From Myxococcales bacterium (lineage in GTDB: Bacteria; Myxococcota; UBA727; VGSZ01), in NCBI GenBank assembly GCA_023248635.1, contig JAHFED010000005.1:1-64000 (forward strand): a DNA stretch of 64,000 nucleotides, written 5' to 3'. Position numbers and translations under genes: made by a program. Shown here in pieces: positions 1 through 7,273 of this stretch. The notes under the pieces are model-generated. The model ran no database searches. It was not told the DNA's origin and was given only the letters and a program-made list of their open reading frames with translations. The first letter of the stretch is position 1. The number at the start of each line of letters is the position of its first letter.

Positions 1-152
1 ATGACCAGAAAGACCAGCGCCGTCTCGGTGGTCGCCGCCAACGCCGTCGACGACAAGCGCTCAGCGTTCTTGAAAACCAGCGACCAACAGCCCCACAGCG
101 CCGCCGCCGCCGTCACCATGCCGATGCCCGCAACCGAGCTGCGCTGACTCAC
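1..152 (-). CDS. EamA/DMT-type membrane transporter, N-terminal fragment
   Basis: Only the first 50 or so residues are inside the window; the gene runs off the left edge. Reading from a GTG at 152, the peptide has a short polar start, then a Gly/Ala-rich hydrophobic stretch containing ALWGCWSLVFKNAE, then a second hydrophobic stretch. This resembles the first helix and loop of EamA (drug/metabolite transporter) permeases, which usually have ten helices and export metabolites or amino acids. An ATG at 119 is an alternative start; neither has a convincing ribosome binding site. It is the last gene of a minus-strand run, 97 bases after nuoA. The family call rests on a short fragment and is tentative. 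Confidence 0.55.
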   Translation of the reverse strand, partial: MSQRSSVAGIGMVTAAAALWGCWSLVFKNAERLSSTALAATTETALVFLV

Positions 153-249
153 GTGCGGCCGTCGGGCTCGGCCGACGCACGAGCAATAGCATTGCCGTCA
201 GTATCTGCGGATCGATGTGATTCTTTTTCTCGACCAGAGAAGCGAGAGG

Positions 250-603
250 CTACTTCCACTTCAGCGCATCGCGACCGCGGGCGTAGACGTAGCCGACGCC
301 GAGCACGGCGAAGAAGCTGCCCATGGCGGTGATGCCTTGCCACTTGAGCTCGCGGATCTGTACGGCCCAGGGATAAAAGAACAGGCTTTCGACGTCGAAG
401 ATCAAAAACAACATTGCAACGAGGGCAAAGCGAATGGGCCAGCGGGCCTCGGTGGGGGTCGGCTCCGACACGCCGCACTCGTAGGCCTTGGACTTCACCG
501 CCGACGGCTTCGACGGCGACAGCTGTCCTGCCAGCAAGAGCAGCACGCCGACGAGGGCAGCGGCGACGAAGGCGTAAAAGGCGAGCATCTCGACGGGGGA
601 CAT
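250..603 (-). CDS. nuoA: NADH-quinone oxidoreductase subunit A
   Basis: This 117-residue protein has the expected length and three membrane helices of NuoA, a small membrane subunit of respiratory complex I that helps link the peripheral arm to the proton-pumping arm. The family signature is clear: KAYECGVSEPTPTEARW in the first loop, then the RFALVAMLFLIFDVESLFFYPWA segment in helix 2 with its conserved acidic residues. It stands alone: upstream by 22 bases is an AlkA-type glycosylase and downstream is a transporter, with no nuoB to nuoN beside it. The remaining subunits must lie elsewhere if it works in a full complex. The ATG at 603 has no obvious ribosome binding site, so translation may depend on the upstream gene. 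Confidence 0.93.
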   Translation of the reverse strand: MSPVEMLAFYAFVAAALVGVLLLLAGQLSPSKPSAVKSKAYECGVSEPTPTEARWPIRFALVAMLFLIFDVESLFFYPWAVQIRELKWQGITAMGSFFAVLGVGYVYARGRDALKWK

Positions 604-625
604 CGTCGACGTCGTAGCAAGGGGC

Positions 626-1249
626 TCACTTTGAGTCGAGAGCCCGCCACAGGTACCAGGCCGCCATCGAGCGGTGGGGACGCCAGCGTTCGCCGATGGT
701 CAGCAACTCCTTGGGCTTGGGCAGCGCCTTTTTGCGAAAGACTTTCTGGTAGCCCTTTTGGATGCCGTAGTCCGTCGTCGGCCACACATCGCGGCGGCCG
801 AGGCGGAACATCAAGAGCATCTGCACGCTCCACGGACCGATGCCCCGCACCGCGGACAAGCGCTCAATCAAGGTGTCGTCGTCGAGGTCGGCGGCTTCGA
901 CGGCGGAGGGCAACAAGCCTTGGTGTTGACGCGCAGCGAGGTCTTGCAGGGCGCGGGTTTTGGCCCCCGAGAGTCCGGCCTTGCGCAGCACGGCGTCGTC
1001 GAGCTTCAGCAATTCTGCGGGCGGCGGCAGGCCGGGGCGCTCGGGTGGGCTGAGCGCTTCGAGGCGGCCAAAGATGGTGGCCGCCGCTTTGCCGCTGAGC
1101 TGTTGGTAGACGATGGAGCGCGCCAAGGCCTCGTACACCGACGTCAACGCCTCGATCTCCAGGCGGTAGGGACCGACCTTTTCCATATGCTTGGCGAGCA
1201 CGGGATCGGACCGCAGCAAGGCGCTTCGACCCGCCGACGACACCTTCAT
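626..1249 (-). CDS. AlkA-type DNA-3-methyladenine glycosylase
   Basis: This 207-residue protein belongs to the helix-hairpin-helix GPD superfamily, which removes alkylated bases from DNA as the first step of base excision repair. Visible features are the early segment SIVYQQLSGKAAATI, the hairpin-helix region LSAVRGIGPWSVQMLLMF around residues 130-150, and WPTTDYGIQKG shortly after, whose Asp occupies the place of the catalytic aspartate. It lacks the extra N-terminal domain of E. coli AlkA (282 residues) and matches the shorter bacterial form. The ATG at 1249 follows a good GAGGTTGG site that overlaps the stop of the preceding lipoprotein gene, so it is probably cotranscribed with its neighbours. 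Confidence 0.85.
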   Translation of the reverse strand: MKVSSAGRSALLRSDPVLAKHMEKVGPYRLEIEALTSVYEALARSIVYQQLSGKAAATIFGRLEALSPPERPGLPPPAELLKLDDAVLRKAGLSGAKTRALQDLAARQHQGLLPSAVEAADLDDDTLIERLSAVRGIGPWSVQMLLMFRLGRRDVWPTTDYGIQKGYQKVFRKKALPKPKELLTIGERWRPHRSMAAWYLWRALDSK

Positions 1250-1256
1250 GCCAACC

Positions 1257-1706
1257 TCAGTGCAGAGTGGTCAAAGCCTGGGCAACGCCGGCGACTTCGG
1301 CGTCGAACGCTTCTTTGTCGGTGACGAATTCGGCGACTCGGATGGTGTTGCTCAGGAAGCCGGGGATGACGAACACCGCCATCAGCTCGCGCACCGGCCG
1401 TCCGCCGAGGGTGGCCTCGAGGGTGAGGGCCATGCCCTGGCGACCGGCGCCGTCTTGCACCGGGGACTCTTTGACGAGCGTGTAACCGCGGTTCTTGAGC
1501 AGGTCGGCCTTGAGCGCATCTTTCCAAAACGCGATCGAGGCCTGGGTGTCGTCGTCGAAGTCCCGCACCCAGATCCGGGATTCCTCCGGCGTCAGCGCCT
1601 TGAGCAAGCCCGGCCCCCGCTCGATGACGATGAAGCGCTCGGGCACCTGCATGGTCAGACAACCCGCCAAGCACGCCGCGACGACGAAGACGACGATGAA
1701 CCTCAT
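1257..1706 (-). CDS. Hypothetical lipoprotein
   Basis: This 149-residue protein starts MRFIVVFVVAACLAGC, a textbook lipoprotein signal with the modified cysteine at residue 16. The ATG at 1706 is chosen over longer in-frame starts because it has a strong GAGGTAGG site and places the signal sequence at the N-terminus. The mature part is a mixed alpha/beta protein of about 130 residues with no motif I recognise. Its ELMAVFVIPGFLSNTIRVAEFVTDKEAFD segment resembles small lipoproteins that assist other envelope proteins, but no function can be assigned. It lies 10 bases after the DUF4349 gene and 7 bases before the glycosylase gene. Confidence 0.75.
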   Translation of the reverse strand: MRFIVVFVVAACLAGCLTMQVPERFIVIERGPGLLKALTPEESRIWVRDFDDDTQASIAFWKDALKADLLKNRGYTLVKESPVQDGAGRQGMALTLEATLGGRPVRELMAVFVIPGFLSNTIRVAEFVTDKEAFDAEVAGVAQALTTLH

Positions 1707-1716
1707 GTGACCTACC

Positions 1717-2523
1717 TCAGAAACCGTAGAGGACTTTTTCGACGCCGACGTCGTTGATCCACTCAAAGCGCGAGCTGGTGCGATCGGGATAGGGCCGCGG
1801 CGCCGGCGCGTTGGCCATGAAGGTCACCGTCAACGTCGAAAACGCGATCTGGTCGCCGAGGTTGCGCAGCTCGCCCTTCATCAGCTCCATCTCTTCGGTG
1901 AGCCGCCGGATCTGCACCTCGATGGCCAGCACGTCTTCGATGCGGGTCGCGCTCTCGAGAATCTTGATCAGACGCTTGCGGGCTTCGTCGGCGGTCTGCA
2001 GGCGCAGCTCGATGTCGAAGACCTTCTTGGTGACATCGGTGGCGTTGACTTGTTCATCGGTGACGGTGCCGCTCTTGCGCAGCAGCTCGAGAGTCGGAAA
2101 AAATTGCGCCGCCGGCACCCGCACGGTCACCGTCGTCGCCGCCCGCGTCTGCAGGTAGCCGCCCATGGCCACGACCTTGTCCAGAAAGCCGGTCAAAGCG
2201 ACGTCGGCGACGGGGACCATCAGGGCCATGGAACCCGTGTAGATGACCAAGCGTTTGGCGGCTTCGATGCCTTTGCCATCCCCAGACTCCGCCGGCGCCG
2301 GCGTCTGCTGGTCCGCAGCGCTGCCGAGGCTGCCGGGGGTGCCCGCACTCGAGGCCCGCGTGCCATCGTCGACCTTCGTGGCGGGCTCGTCGTAGTAGGC
2401 GGCAGGACTGCTGGAGACCCGGTCGTAAGCAGCCTCGCTGGTCGCACAGCCAGCAGCCCAGAGCACGAGGCTTGCGACGCCGACGTCGGCGCGGGTGACG
2501 CAGCGCAGGAGAAATCTGAGCAT
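1717..2523 (-). CDS. DUF4349 domain lipoprotein
   Basis: The ATG at 2523 gives MLRFLLRCVTRADVG followed by a hydrophobic stretch ending in LWAAGC, a lipoprotein signal. After a Ser/Ala/Pro-rich linker (residues 25-80) comes the DUF4349 core: RLVIYTGSMALMVPVADV, then TVTVRVPAAQFFPTLELL, then DVTKKVFDIELRLQTADEAR, a coiled coil with AIEVQIRRLTEEMELMKGEL, and a final strand STLTVTF. The domain is widespread in envelope proteins and its function is unknown. Members usually carry a C-terminal membrane helix, which is missing here, so anchoring is by the lipid. It heads a run with the lipoprotein 10 bases downstream. Confidence 0.85.
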   Translation of the reverse strand: MLRFLLRCVTRADVGVASLVLWAAGCATSEAAYDRVSSSPAAYYDEPATKVDDGTRASSAGTPGSLGSAADQQTPAPAESGDGKGIEAAKRLVIYTGSMALMVPVADVALTGFLDKVVAMGGYLQTRAATTVTVRVPAAQFFPTLELLRKSGTVTDEQVNATDVTKKVFDIELRLQTADEARKRLIKILESATRIEDVLAIEVQIRRLTEEMELMKGELRNLGDQIAFSTLTVTFMANAPAPRPYPDRTSSRFEWINDVGVEKVLYGF

Positions 2524-2593
2524 GCTCGCAGCATCCTTGCGGGGGGCAGCGGCCGTCAACGCACGAATGCGGGACGGGATCTGAACCACGACG

Positions 2594-2623
2594 AAAAAAC
2601 GCGGCGCCGAAGCACCGCGTTTT
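2594..2623 (-). terminator. Rho-independent terminator after the type III rod-like gene
   Basis: Read on the minus strand, AAAACGCGG and CCGCGTTTT form a stem around a short GC-rich apex with a TTCG tetraloop, followed by a run of T. It begins 18 bases past the stop of the gene ending at 2641 and separates it from the DUF4349 gene. The A/T flanks make it usable in both directions. Confidence 0.8.
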
Positions 2624-2640
2624 CTCTGGGAGTCAGCAAC

Positions 2641-3150
2641 TCAGACTTGGGTCTGCATGGTCTGCTTGACGCCGCTGGTGGCTTTCTCGACGACCTTCGA
2701 GGTCATCTCCAGCTCCTGCGAGAACTTGTAGACGGAGGCCTGAATGGCGAGGAGCTCTTGGTTTCCGTAGGTCTTGCCGCTCGTGGCCAGCTTGATGATT
2801 TGGTCCAGCTTCCCCTGGCCTTCGACGACCTGGTTCAGCATCGCCTTGAGCCCGGTTTCGCTCTTGGAGGGGGCCTCCACGCGCTTGACGTCGATGGACT
2901 TGTCGACGCCGTTGACCTGGTTGGTCTGGGCGGTGCGCAGGACGTCGGCGGCGGACTGGGACTTGTTGACCTCCTGGACCTTCTGCAACTCCTGGATCTT
3001 GCTGGGATCATTGACGCCCTGCTGCGCCATGACGTCGTTGAAACCTGCTTTCTGCGGTCCATTTTGCTCCTGGACCTGCTGCATCTGTTTCTGCATTTCC
3101 TGCATCATTTGCGAGCTTGCTTTGCCAATGCCGCCGGTGGGGTCTGCCAT
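2641..3150 (-). CDS. Type III secretion inner-rod-like protein (YscI/HrpB family)
   Basis: This 169-residue soluble protein begins MADPTGGIGKASSQMMQEMQ, is rich in Gln, Lys and Ser, and is predicted to be almost entirely helical. Its C-terminal 40 residues read QELLAIQASVYKFSQELEMT then SKVVEKATSGVKQTMQTQV. This matches the end of YscI/EscI/HrpB proteins, which polymerise as the inner rod of the type III injectisome and typically end in SKV..K...GV.. and a Gln-rich tail. The first 90 residues are less typical and longer than in most rod proteins. The ATG at 3150 has a perfect GGAGG site. No other injectisome gene lies beside it, and it has its own terminator. It could instead be an unrelated helical secreted protein. 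Confidence 0.6.
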   Translation of the reverse strand: MADPTGGIGKASSQMMQEMQKQMQQVQEQNGPQKAGFNDVMAQQGVNDPSKIQELQKVQEVNKSQSAADVLRTAQTNQVNGVDKSIDVKRVEAPSKSETGLKAMLNQVVEGQGKLDQIIKLATSGKTYGNQELLAIQASVYKFSQELEMTSKVVEKATSGVKQTMQTQV

Positions 3151-3246
3151 GGAAGCCTCCTGAAAGTTGGTGGACCAGCCCAGTATCGGCCGACGGAGGC
3201 CGAGGTTGCCACCCGCCGCCGCCAGTGGATCGGCCCTCTTGGCGCA

Positions 3247-3352
3247 GACGGCCAACGGCGCAAAGCAGGAAGCCCTGGCGCCGTGCCAACGGCGCAAGCC
3301 ATCTGGACTGGAGCCGTGCCAACCACTTGAGCCGTGCCAGCGGCGGCACTCA
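3247..3352. repeat. Family B short palindromes, degenerate cluster
   Basis: The divergent intergenic region between the rod-like gene and the phosphodiesterase lipoprotein carries four or five partial copies of a short motif built on GCCGTGCCAACGGC or GAGCCGTGCC. It is related to the palindromes at 4739 and 40738. No coding potential is seen. Confidence 0.6.
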
Positions 3353-3421
3353 GCCTGCAGCGGCCGCACGGCATCAAGCCCGAAAGCAGCTTCGGGCCGC
3401 CCTCCGTGCCATAAACGCCGC

Positions 3422-4729
3422 ATGCGTACGATCTGCTTGCTCCCTCTGGCTTTGTTGTCTGCCTGCGACCTGGGCGAGTTCGGCCTTGGCGGTGATGAAA
3501 CCGATGGCTTCAAGATCGCCGACAGCGCCGCCACCGCGCACCTGGGCGCTGCCATCGAAGGCGGCGCCGACCTCACCTTCCAGCAGCTCTTCGAGCGGGG
3601 CGACGGCGTCGTGTTTTCGGCGACGCCCGATCCGAGCACGCTGCTGTCAGCGACCAACGTCCTCGACGACGAGCGGGATCGAACGGGCCGGGCTCCCCTC
3701 AGCGTCTTGACCTACAACATCGCCCTGCTCGACGTGCAGCTCCTCGGCTTCATCCAATACGCGCAGACCCCGGATCTCGAGGTCCGTCGCAAGGCCACCG
3801 CCGCCCGCATCTTCGAGCGCGACAACGACATCATCTTGCTGCAGGAGCTCTGGATCGACGAGGACGTCGCCGAATTCGCCGCCACCGCCGAAGAGTTTGG
3901 CTACCGCGCCTTCGTGCAAGATCGCACCAGCCACAACGACGGCCTCGGCATCTACATCAAAGAGAGCGCGATCGCGGGGGGCACGACGACGGAGGTGGAC
4001 TTCGGTGCCTACGGATCCCAGAACGTCCAGGAGTATTTCCCCGGGCCAGGCATTCAGCGGGGCTGGCTGTCGGTGAGCTTCACCCATCCGGAGATCGGTC
4101 GAATTCACGCATTTGATACACACATGCAGGCCTATCCGGAGAATTGGTTGGGTCGCATGAAGCAGGGACGCGAGCTCGGGATCATCATGCGGCAGGTGGC
4201 CGAAGCCGAAGACACGGCCAATGACCTCATCCTCGTCGGCGGCGACTTCAACGCCGGTCCCTACTACAAAGCAGCGACCTGGAACGCGCCCGATGGCAGC
4301 GTGCAGGATCGCTGGTTTCACAATACACTCTCCTATCCGACCTTGCTGACGTATGCTGATATGATCGATCTGGCGATCATGGGACGGCCCGGCGCCGATG
4401 CCATCGCCGACGTCACTTTGGGCAACACTGTCGTCAACGATCCCACCACCGCCGTGACTGTGCCCGGCGCCGAAGAGGGCTGGTGTGAGCGCACGCCGTC
4501 GACGACCTTCTCCGGCACCGACTGCAATTCGCTCTACTTCGCGCAGTACGCCGGCACCGAGTACCCGGCGCGCCTGGACCACATCTTCGGCCACGATCCG
4601 GACGGACGCATCATCGTCGGCAAGAGCGAGCTCGCCTTCACCGAGAAGCAACCCTTTGGCGGCGTCGACGTCGAGCAGTCGGATCACTATGGCGTCGCCG
4701 TCGAGCTCCTCGTCACTCCGCGCCTGTAG
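3422..4729 (+). CDS. Exported endonuclease/exonuclease/phosphatase-family lipoprotein
   Basis: The ATG at 3422 gives MRTICLLPLALLSAC, a lipoprotein signal; the longer upstream frame is GC-rich intergenic DNA. The 435-residue product contains the DNase I-like fold shared by sphingomyelinases, phosphodiesterases and nucleases. Visible active-site elements are LTYNIALLD (about residue 98), LLQELW with the metal-binding Glu (about 140), FDTHMQAYP, GGDFNAGP (about 278) and the final SDHYGV with the catalytic His (about 425). RLDHIFG just before it is typical of neutral sphingomyelinase-type members. The substrate cannot be told from sequence. The cell-surface location suggests degradation of external phospholipid or nucleic acid. 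A palindrome 9 bases after the stop probably ends transcription. Confidence 0.85.
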   Translation: MRTICLLPLALLSACDLGEFGLGGDETDGFKIADSAATAHLGAAIEGGADLTFQQLFERGDGVVFSATPDPSTLLSATNVLDDERDRTGRAPLSVLTYNIALLDVQLLGFIQYAQTPDLEVRRKATAARIFERDNDIILLQELWIDEDVAEFAATAEEFGYRAFVQDRTSHNDGLGIYIKESAIAGGTTTEVDFGAYGSQNVQEYFPGPGIQRGWLSVSFTHPEIGRIHAFDTHMQAYPENWLGRMKQGRELGIIMRQVAEAEDTANDLILVGGDFNAGPYYKAATWNAPDGSVQDRWFHNTLSYPTLLTYADMIDLAIMGRPGADAIADVTLGNTVVNDPTTAVTVPGAEEGWCERTPSTTFSGTDCNSLYFAQYAGTEYPARLDHIFGHDPDGRIIVGKSELAFTEKQPFGGVDVEQSDHYGVAVELLVTPRL

Positions 4730-4738
4730 TGTTTCTGG

Positions 4739-4762
4739 TTTGAGCCGTCGGCACGGCTCAAA
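4739..4762 (+). terminator. Family B palindrome, probable terminator
   Basis: TTTGAGCCGT and ACGGCTCAAA form a perfect 10-base inverted repeat with a four-base loop, 9 bases beyond the phosphodiesterase gene. It lacks a downstream T run, so termination is inferred from position. The same palindrome recurs at 40738-40872. Confidence 0.55.
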
Positions 4763-4777
4763 CCGCAGAGGTCTGCC

Positions 4778-5119
4778 ATGAGTCAATTGGACGTTCCGTC
4801 GTCGTCGTTCGTCGAGCTGCCCAACATGCGCGGCCTGCGCATCGCGCGCCTGGGCCGGCAGACCGATGGCCGCACGCTCGAGGTCATCGACGCCGTGCGA
4901 GGCGTGGTGATCCCCTTGCTCACCCATCCCTCGGCGGAGCACGGCCGCGTCATCAGTGGGCGCATTCGCTTCATGCAGGCCGGCGTCGTCACCGACCTCG
5001 GGCCCGGTGATCGCTGGGAGGTCAAGGCAAACACCGTCCAGGGGCCACACCTGGTCCTCGAGAACGACACGCGCGTGGCCATCTTGCGCGATGGACGCAG
5101 CGCCCTCGACGTCGTCTGA
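4778..5119 (+). CDS. Cupin-domain protein
   Basis: This 113-residue soluble protein has the length and strand pattern of a single-domain cupin. Cupin-like elements are PLLTHPSAEHGRVISGRIRF (motif 1 region, with His and Glu) and LGPGDRWEVKANTVQGPHLV (motif 2 region, with a late His). Small cupins bind a metal and act as enzymes, sensors or sugar-binding proteins; the ligand here cannot be inferred. The ATG at 4778 follows an AGAGGT site. It is monocistronic or weakly linked to the gene upstream, with a palindrome between them. Confidence 0.8.
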   Translation: MSQLDVPSSSFVELPNMRGLRIARLGRQTDGRTLEVIDAVRGVVIPLLTHPSAEHGRVISGRIRFMQAGVVTDLGPGDRWEVKANTVQGPHLVLENDTRVAILRDGRSALDVV

Positions 5120-5124
5120 TCGCC

Positions 5125-5206
5125 CTTTGAAGCTCTGAAGTTTCCAGACGCTGGCGCATCTTGACGTTGTGATGTTTCAAGACGGTGGCGCGTCTTGGAG
5201 TGATCC
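5125..5206. repeat. Family A palindromes, two degenerate copies
   Basis: Two decayed copies of the CAAGACGC/GCGTCTTG palindrome follow the cupin gene. The first reads CCAGACGCTGGCGCATCTTG and the second CAAGACGGTGGCGCGTCTTG. They sit directly before a family C element. Confidence 0.75.
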
Positions 5207-5345
5207 CCGATCTCGCTGAACTTCGACCGCGGAGCGGTCTCGTTCATCTCCGTCGGGAATGCCGCTCTGGGAGGTCTGGTGCAGACCTCCCAGAGCGCCG
5301 GCGGAGCCCCACCAACTCCGCGTTCCGCGGGCGCGCTTCACGCGC
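5206..5345 (-). repeat. Family C dispersed element, copy 1, with a strong hairpin
   Basis: This is an inverted copy of the element found twice at 44012-44269. Shared blocks are GATCCCCGATCTCGCTGAAC at the left end, GCCGGCGGAGCCCCACCAAC near the right, and a central hairpin. In this copy the hairpin is exceptional: GCTCTGGGAGGTCTG (5264-5278) pairs perfectly with CAGACCTCCCAGAGC (5282-5296) around a GTG loop. It lies upstream of the exported PEGA-like protein gene. No ORF is conserved between copies. Confidence 0.8.
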
Positions 5346-5483
5346 ATCATCCCGCTTCTTTCCGGTCGAACATCAAGCGGACGCGCGATGAGGCGTTTGG
5401 GCGCGCTTTGGTGCGGAGCTGGAGGCGTTGTCTCGACGACACGGCTCTGGCAGACCGCATCGGACCTTTGCCTGGGGGCCCGG

Positions 5484-7151
5484 ATGTTTCGCCTGACTGC
5501 CGCTTGTTGTTTCTGGGGGCTGTGCGCCCTGCCTGCCGCCGCCGCCGACAAAGCAACCGCCGCCGCGGCGCCCCGCACCCCACCCGGTGGCGACGAAGAC
5601 GACGAAGACGACGACATTCTTGCTCCGGTGCGTTCTGCCGGCGACAAGCCAGCGACGACGTTGGCGCCGGCGGCCGTCAAAGAGCTCAAGGTCGGCCTCT
5701 TGCCCATGGTTCCCTTGGGCGAGACCAGCAAAACCCTCGGCGACCAGCTCACCGGCGAGATCACCAAGGCCTTCAACGAATCCGCCACCGTCGAGCTGGT
5801 CGCGCTGCAGATGACCTCAGCCGGCAGCACGGCGACCACCGACGTCGCCGCCGCCGAGAGCGCCAAGAAGGAAGGCGACGAGCTGCTCGCCAAGGCCAAC
5901 ACCCTCTTGGCCAAGCTCAATTTCGGCAAGGCCAAGAAGGGCTACCAGCTGGCCCTCGCCGCCTACGAAAAAGCAGCACCCGTGCTCGAGACGGCGACGC
6001 CGCTTATCGATGTCTGGTTGGGCCTCGCCGAGGTGGCGGCGCGCCAGGCCCAAGACGACGAGACCCGCACCTGCCTCAGCAAGGTGGTGGCTCTCAACCC
6101 CGAGCTCGAGCTCGACAAAAAGCGTTTTCCCGGCTTGTTCCTCACGGCCCACCGAAAGGCCCGCGATCAGCTGCTCAAGGGAGAAAGGGCCCGCATCTTC
6201 GTCGACGAAACCGGCACGGGGGCTCACGTGGTCATCGATGGTCGCCCGACGGTGACCGCCCCCGCTCGGGTGTCGGGCCTGCTGCCGGGTGTGCATCTGG
6301 TGCGCGCCTTGCGCGAAGGCCAGGCCCCCTGGGGTGCCGTCGTCGTCGTCGAAGCTGGCGCCGAAGCCCCGGTCAGCCCCGGCTTTCTCGCCAAAGACAA
6401 AAAAGGACCCGGCGAAGACCTCGCCCAAAACAAGCTCTCGCCCGAAGCCGCCGCCGTCGTCGCCGCCGCCGCCAAGGCCCAGGGCCTCAAGGGAGCGCTG
6501 GTCGGAGCCGTGACCAAAGACGGCGGCAAAGTGATGGTGCAGCTGGTCTTCGTCGACGCCGCCACGGGCAAGGTGGGTTTGCTGCCGCCGACGACCTTTC
6601 AGGCCGCGCTGCTCGACATCGGCATCGAGTCGCTCAAGGCCCGCGCCCGTCTTGAGCAGTTGGCCGCGGCCACCGACGTCGCCGCCTTCACCGCCGCCGA
6701 CGCCGACGAGCCCCTGATCGCGGGTGCGCGGGCCGGCGCTGGCGTGCAGGTCTCAGAGCTCACCCTCAAATACGACGTGAAGATCTCCAAAGACGCGCCG
6801 GCCGCCCGCGAAGTGCGCGGCATCGATGACTCCGAAGAGCGCGCCCCCGACGAAGACGGCGACCGCGCCATCGCCGAAGGCAAGTCCGGATCGCGCAAGA
6901 CGCTCGACGAGGAGAAAGATCCCTACGCCGGCCGCGGCAGCGTTGGCACCAGCGCAGCCGAAGTCGACGGCGACGCTCCCCTCACCGAGCAAGGTTGGTT
7001 CATGCCCACCGTCATCACCGGCGTCGTCGTCGGCGTCGTCGCCGTCCTGGCGGGCACCAGCGTGGCCCTGGTCGGCTTCGGCGTGATCCCCGATCCGCGG
7101 GCTGCCGCTGGAGCCCAGGTCAACGTCGCCTTGCCGTCGGCTGCACCTTGA
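5484..7151 (+). CDS. Exported PEGA-like protein with C-terminal membrane helix
   Basis: The ATG at 5484, preceded by a GGGGG stretch, gives MFRLTAACCFWGLCALPAAA, a signal peptide. The 555-residue product continues with a Pro/Ala/Asp-rich linker, an alpha/beta domain starting KVGLLPMVPLGETSKTLGDQ, and a helical TPR-like stretch around residues 130-200 (KAKKGYQLALAAYEKAAPVL). A PEGA-like beta segment follows (ARIFVDETGTGAHVVIDGRP), then a second alpha/beta domain and an acidic linker. One hydrophobic helix, FMPTVITGVVVGVVAVLAGT, ends the protein. This architecture is common in myxobacterial envelope proteins and its role is unknown. The stretch 5120-5483 upstream holds only repeats A and C. Confidence 0.75.
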   Translation: MFRLTAACCFWGLCALPAAAADKATAAAAPRTPPGGDEDDEDDDILAPVRSAGDKPATTLAPAAVKELKVGLLPMVPLGETSKTLGDQLTGEITKAFNESATVELVALQMTSAGSTATTDVAAAESAKKEGDELLAKANTLLAKLNFGKAKKGYQLALAAYEKAAPVLETATPLIDVWLGLAEVAARQAQDDETRTCLSKVVALNPELELDKKRFPGLFLTAHRKARDQLLKGERARIFVDETGTGAHVVIDGRPTVTAPARVSGLLPGVHLVRALREGQAPWGAVVVVEAGAEAPVSPGFLAKDKKGPGEDLAQNKLSPEAAAVVAAAAKAQGLKGALVGAVTKDGGKVMVQLVFVDAATGKVGLLPPTTFQAALLDIGIESLKARARLEQLAAATDVAAFTAADADEPLIAGARAGAGVQVSELTLKYDVKISKDAPAAREVRGIDDSEERAPDEDGDRAIAEGKSGSRKTLDEEKDPYAGRGSVGTSAAEVDGDAPLTEQGWFMPTVITGVVVGVVAVLAGTSVALVGFGVIPDPRAAAGAQVNVALPSAAP

Positions 7152-7171
7152 CGTCTCGCTCTCGACTCGCG

Positions 7172-7250
7172 CTCCTTGCAAGACGCGGCAGCGTCTTGCA
7201 AGGAGCTTCATTGTTGCAACTCAGATGTTCGAGACGCGCCAGCGTCTTGA
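7172..7250. repeat. Family A palindromes with an extended perfect stem
   Basis: The first copy (7172-7205) is CTCCTTGCAAGACGC pairing perfectly with GCGTCTTGCAAGGAG around GGCA. It is a 15-base stem in which the usual TTCAAGACGC arm has changed to TGCAAGACGC with the matching change on the other side. A second, ordinary copy (GAGACGCGCCAGCGTCTTGA) follows at about 7229-7250. It may terminate transcription of the preceding gene, though there is no T run. Confidence 0.8.
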
Positions 7251-7273
7251 ACATAAAAACTTCAGGATCGCCC

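Noticed and set aside
217-1053. 278-codon open frame on the plus strand near the left edge
   Set aside because: It is antisense to nuoA and the glycosylase gene, both supported by family motifs.
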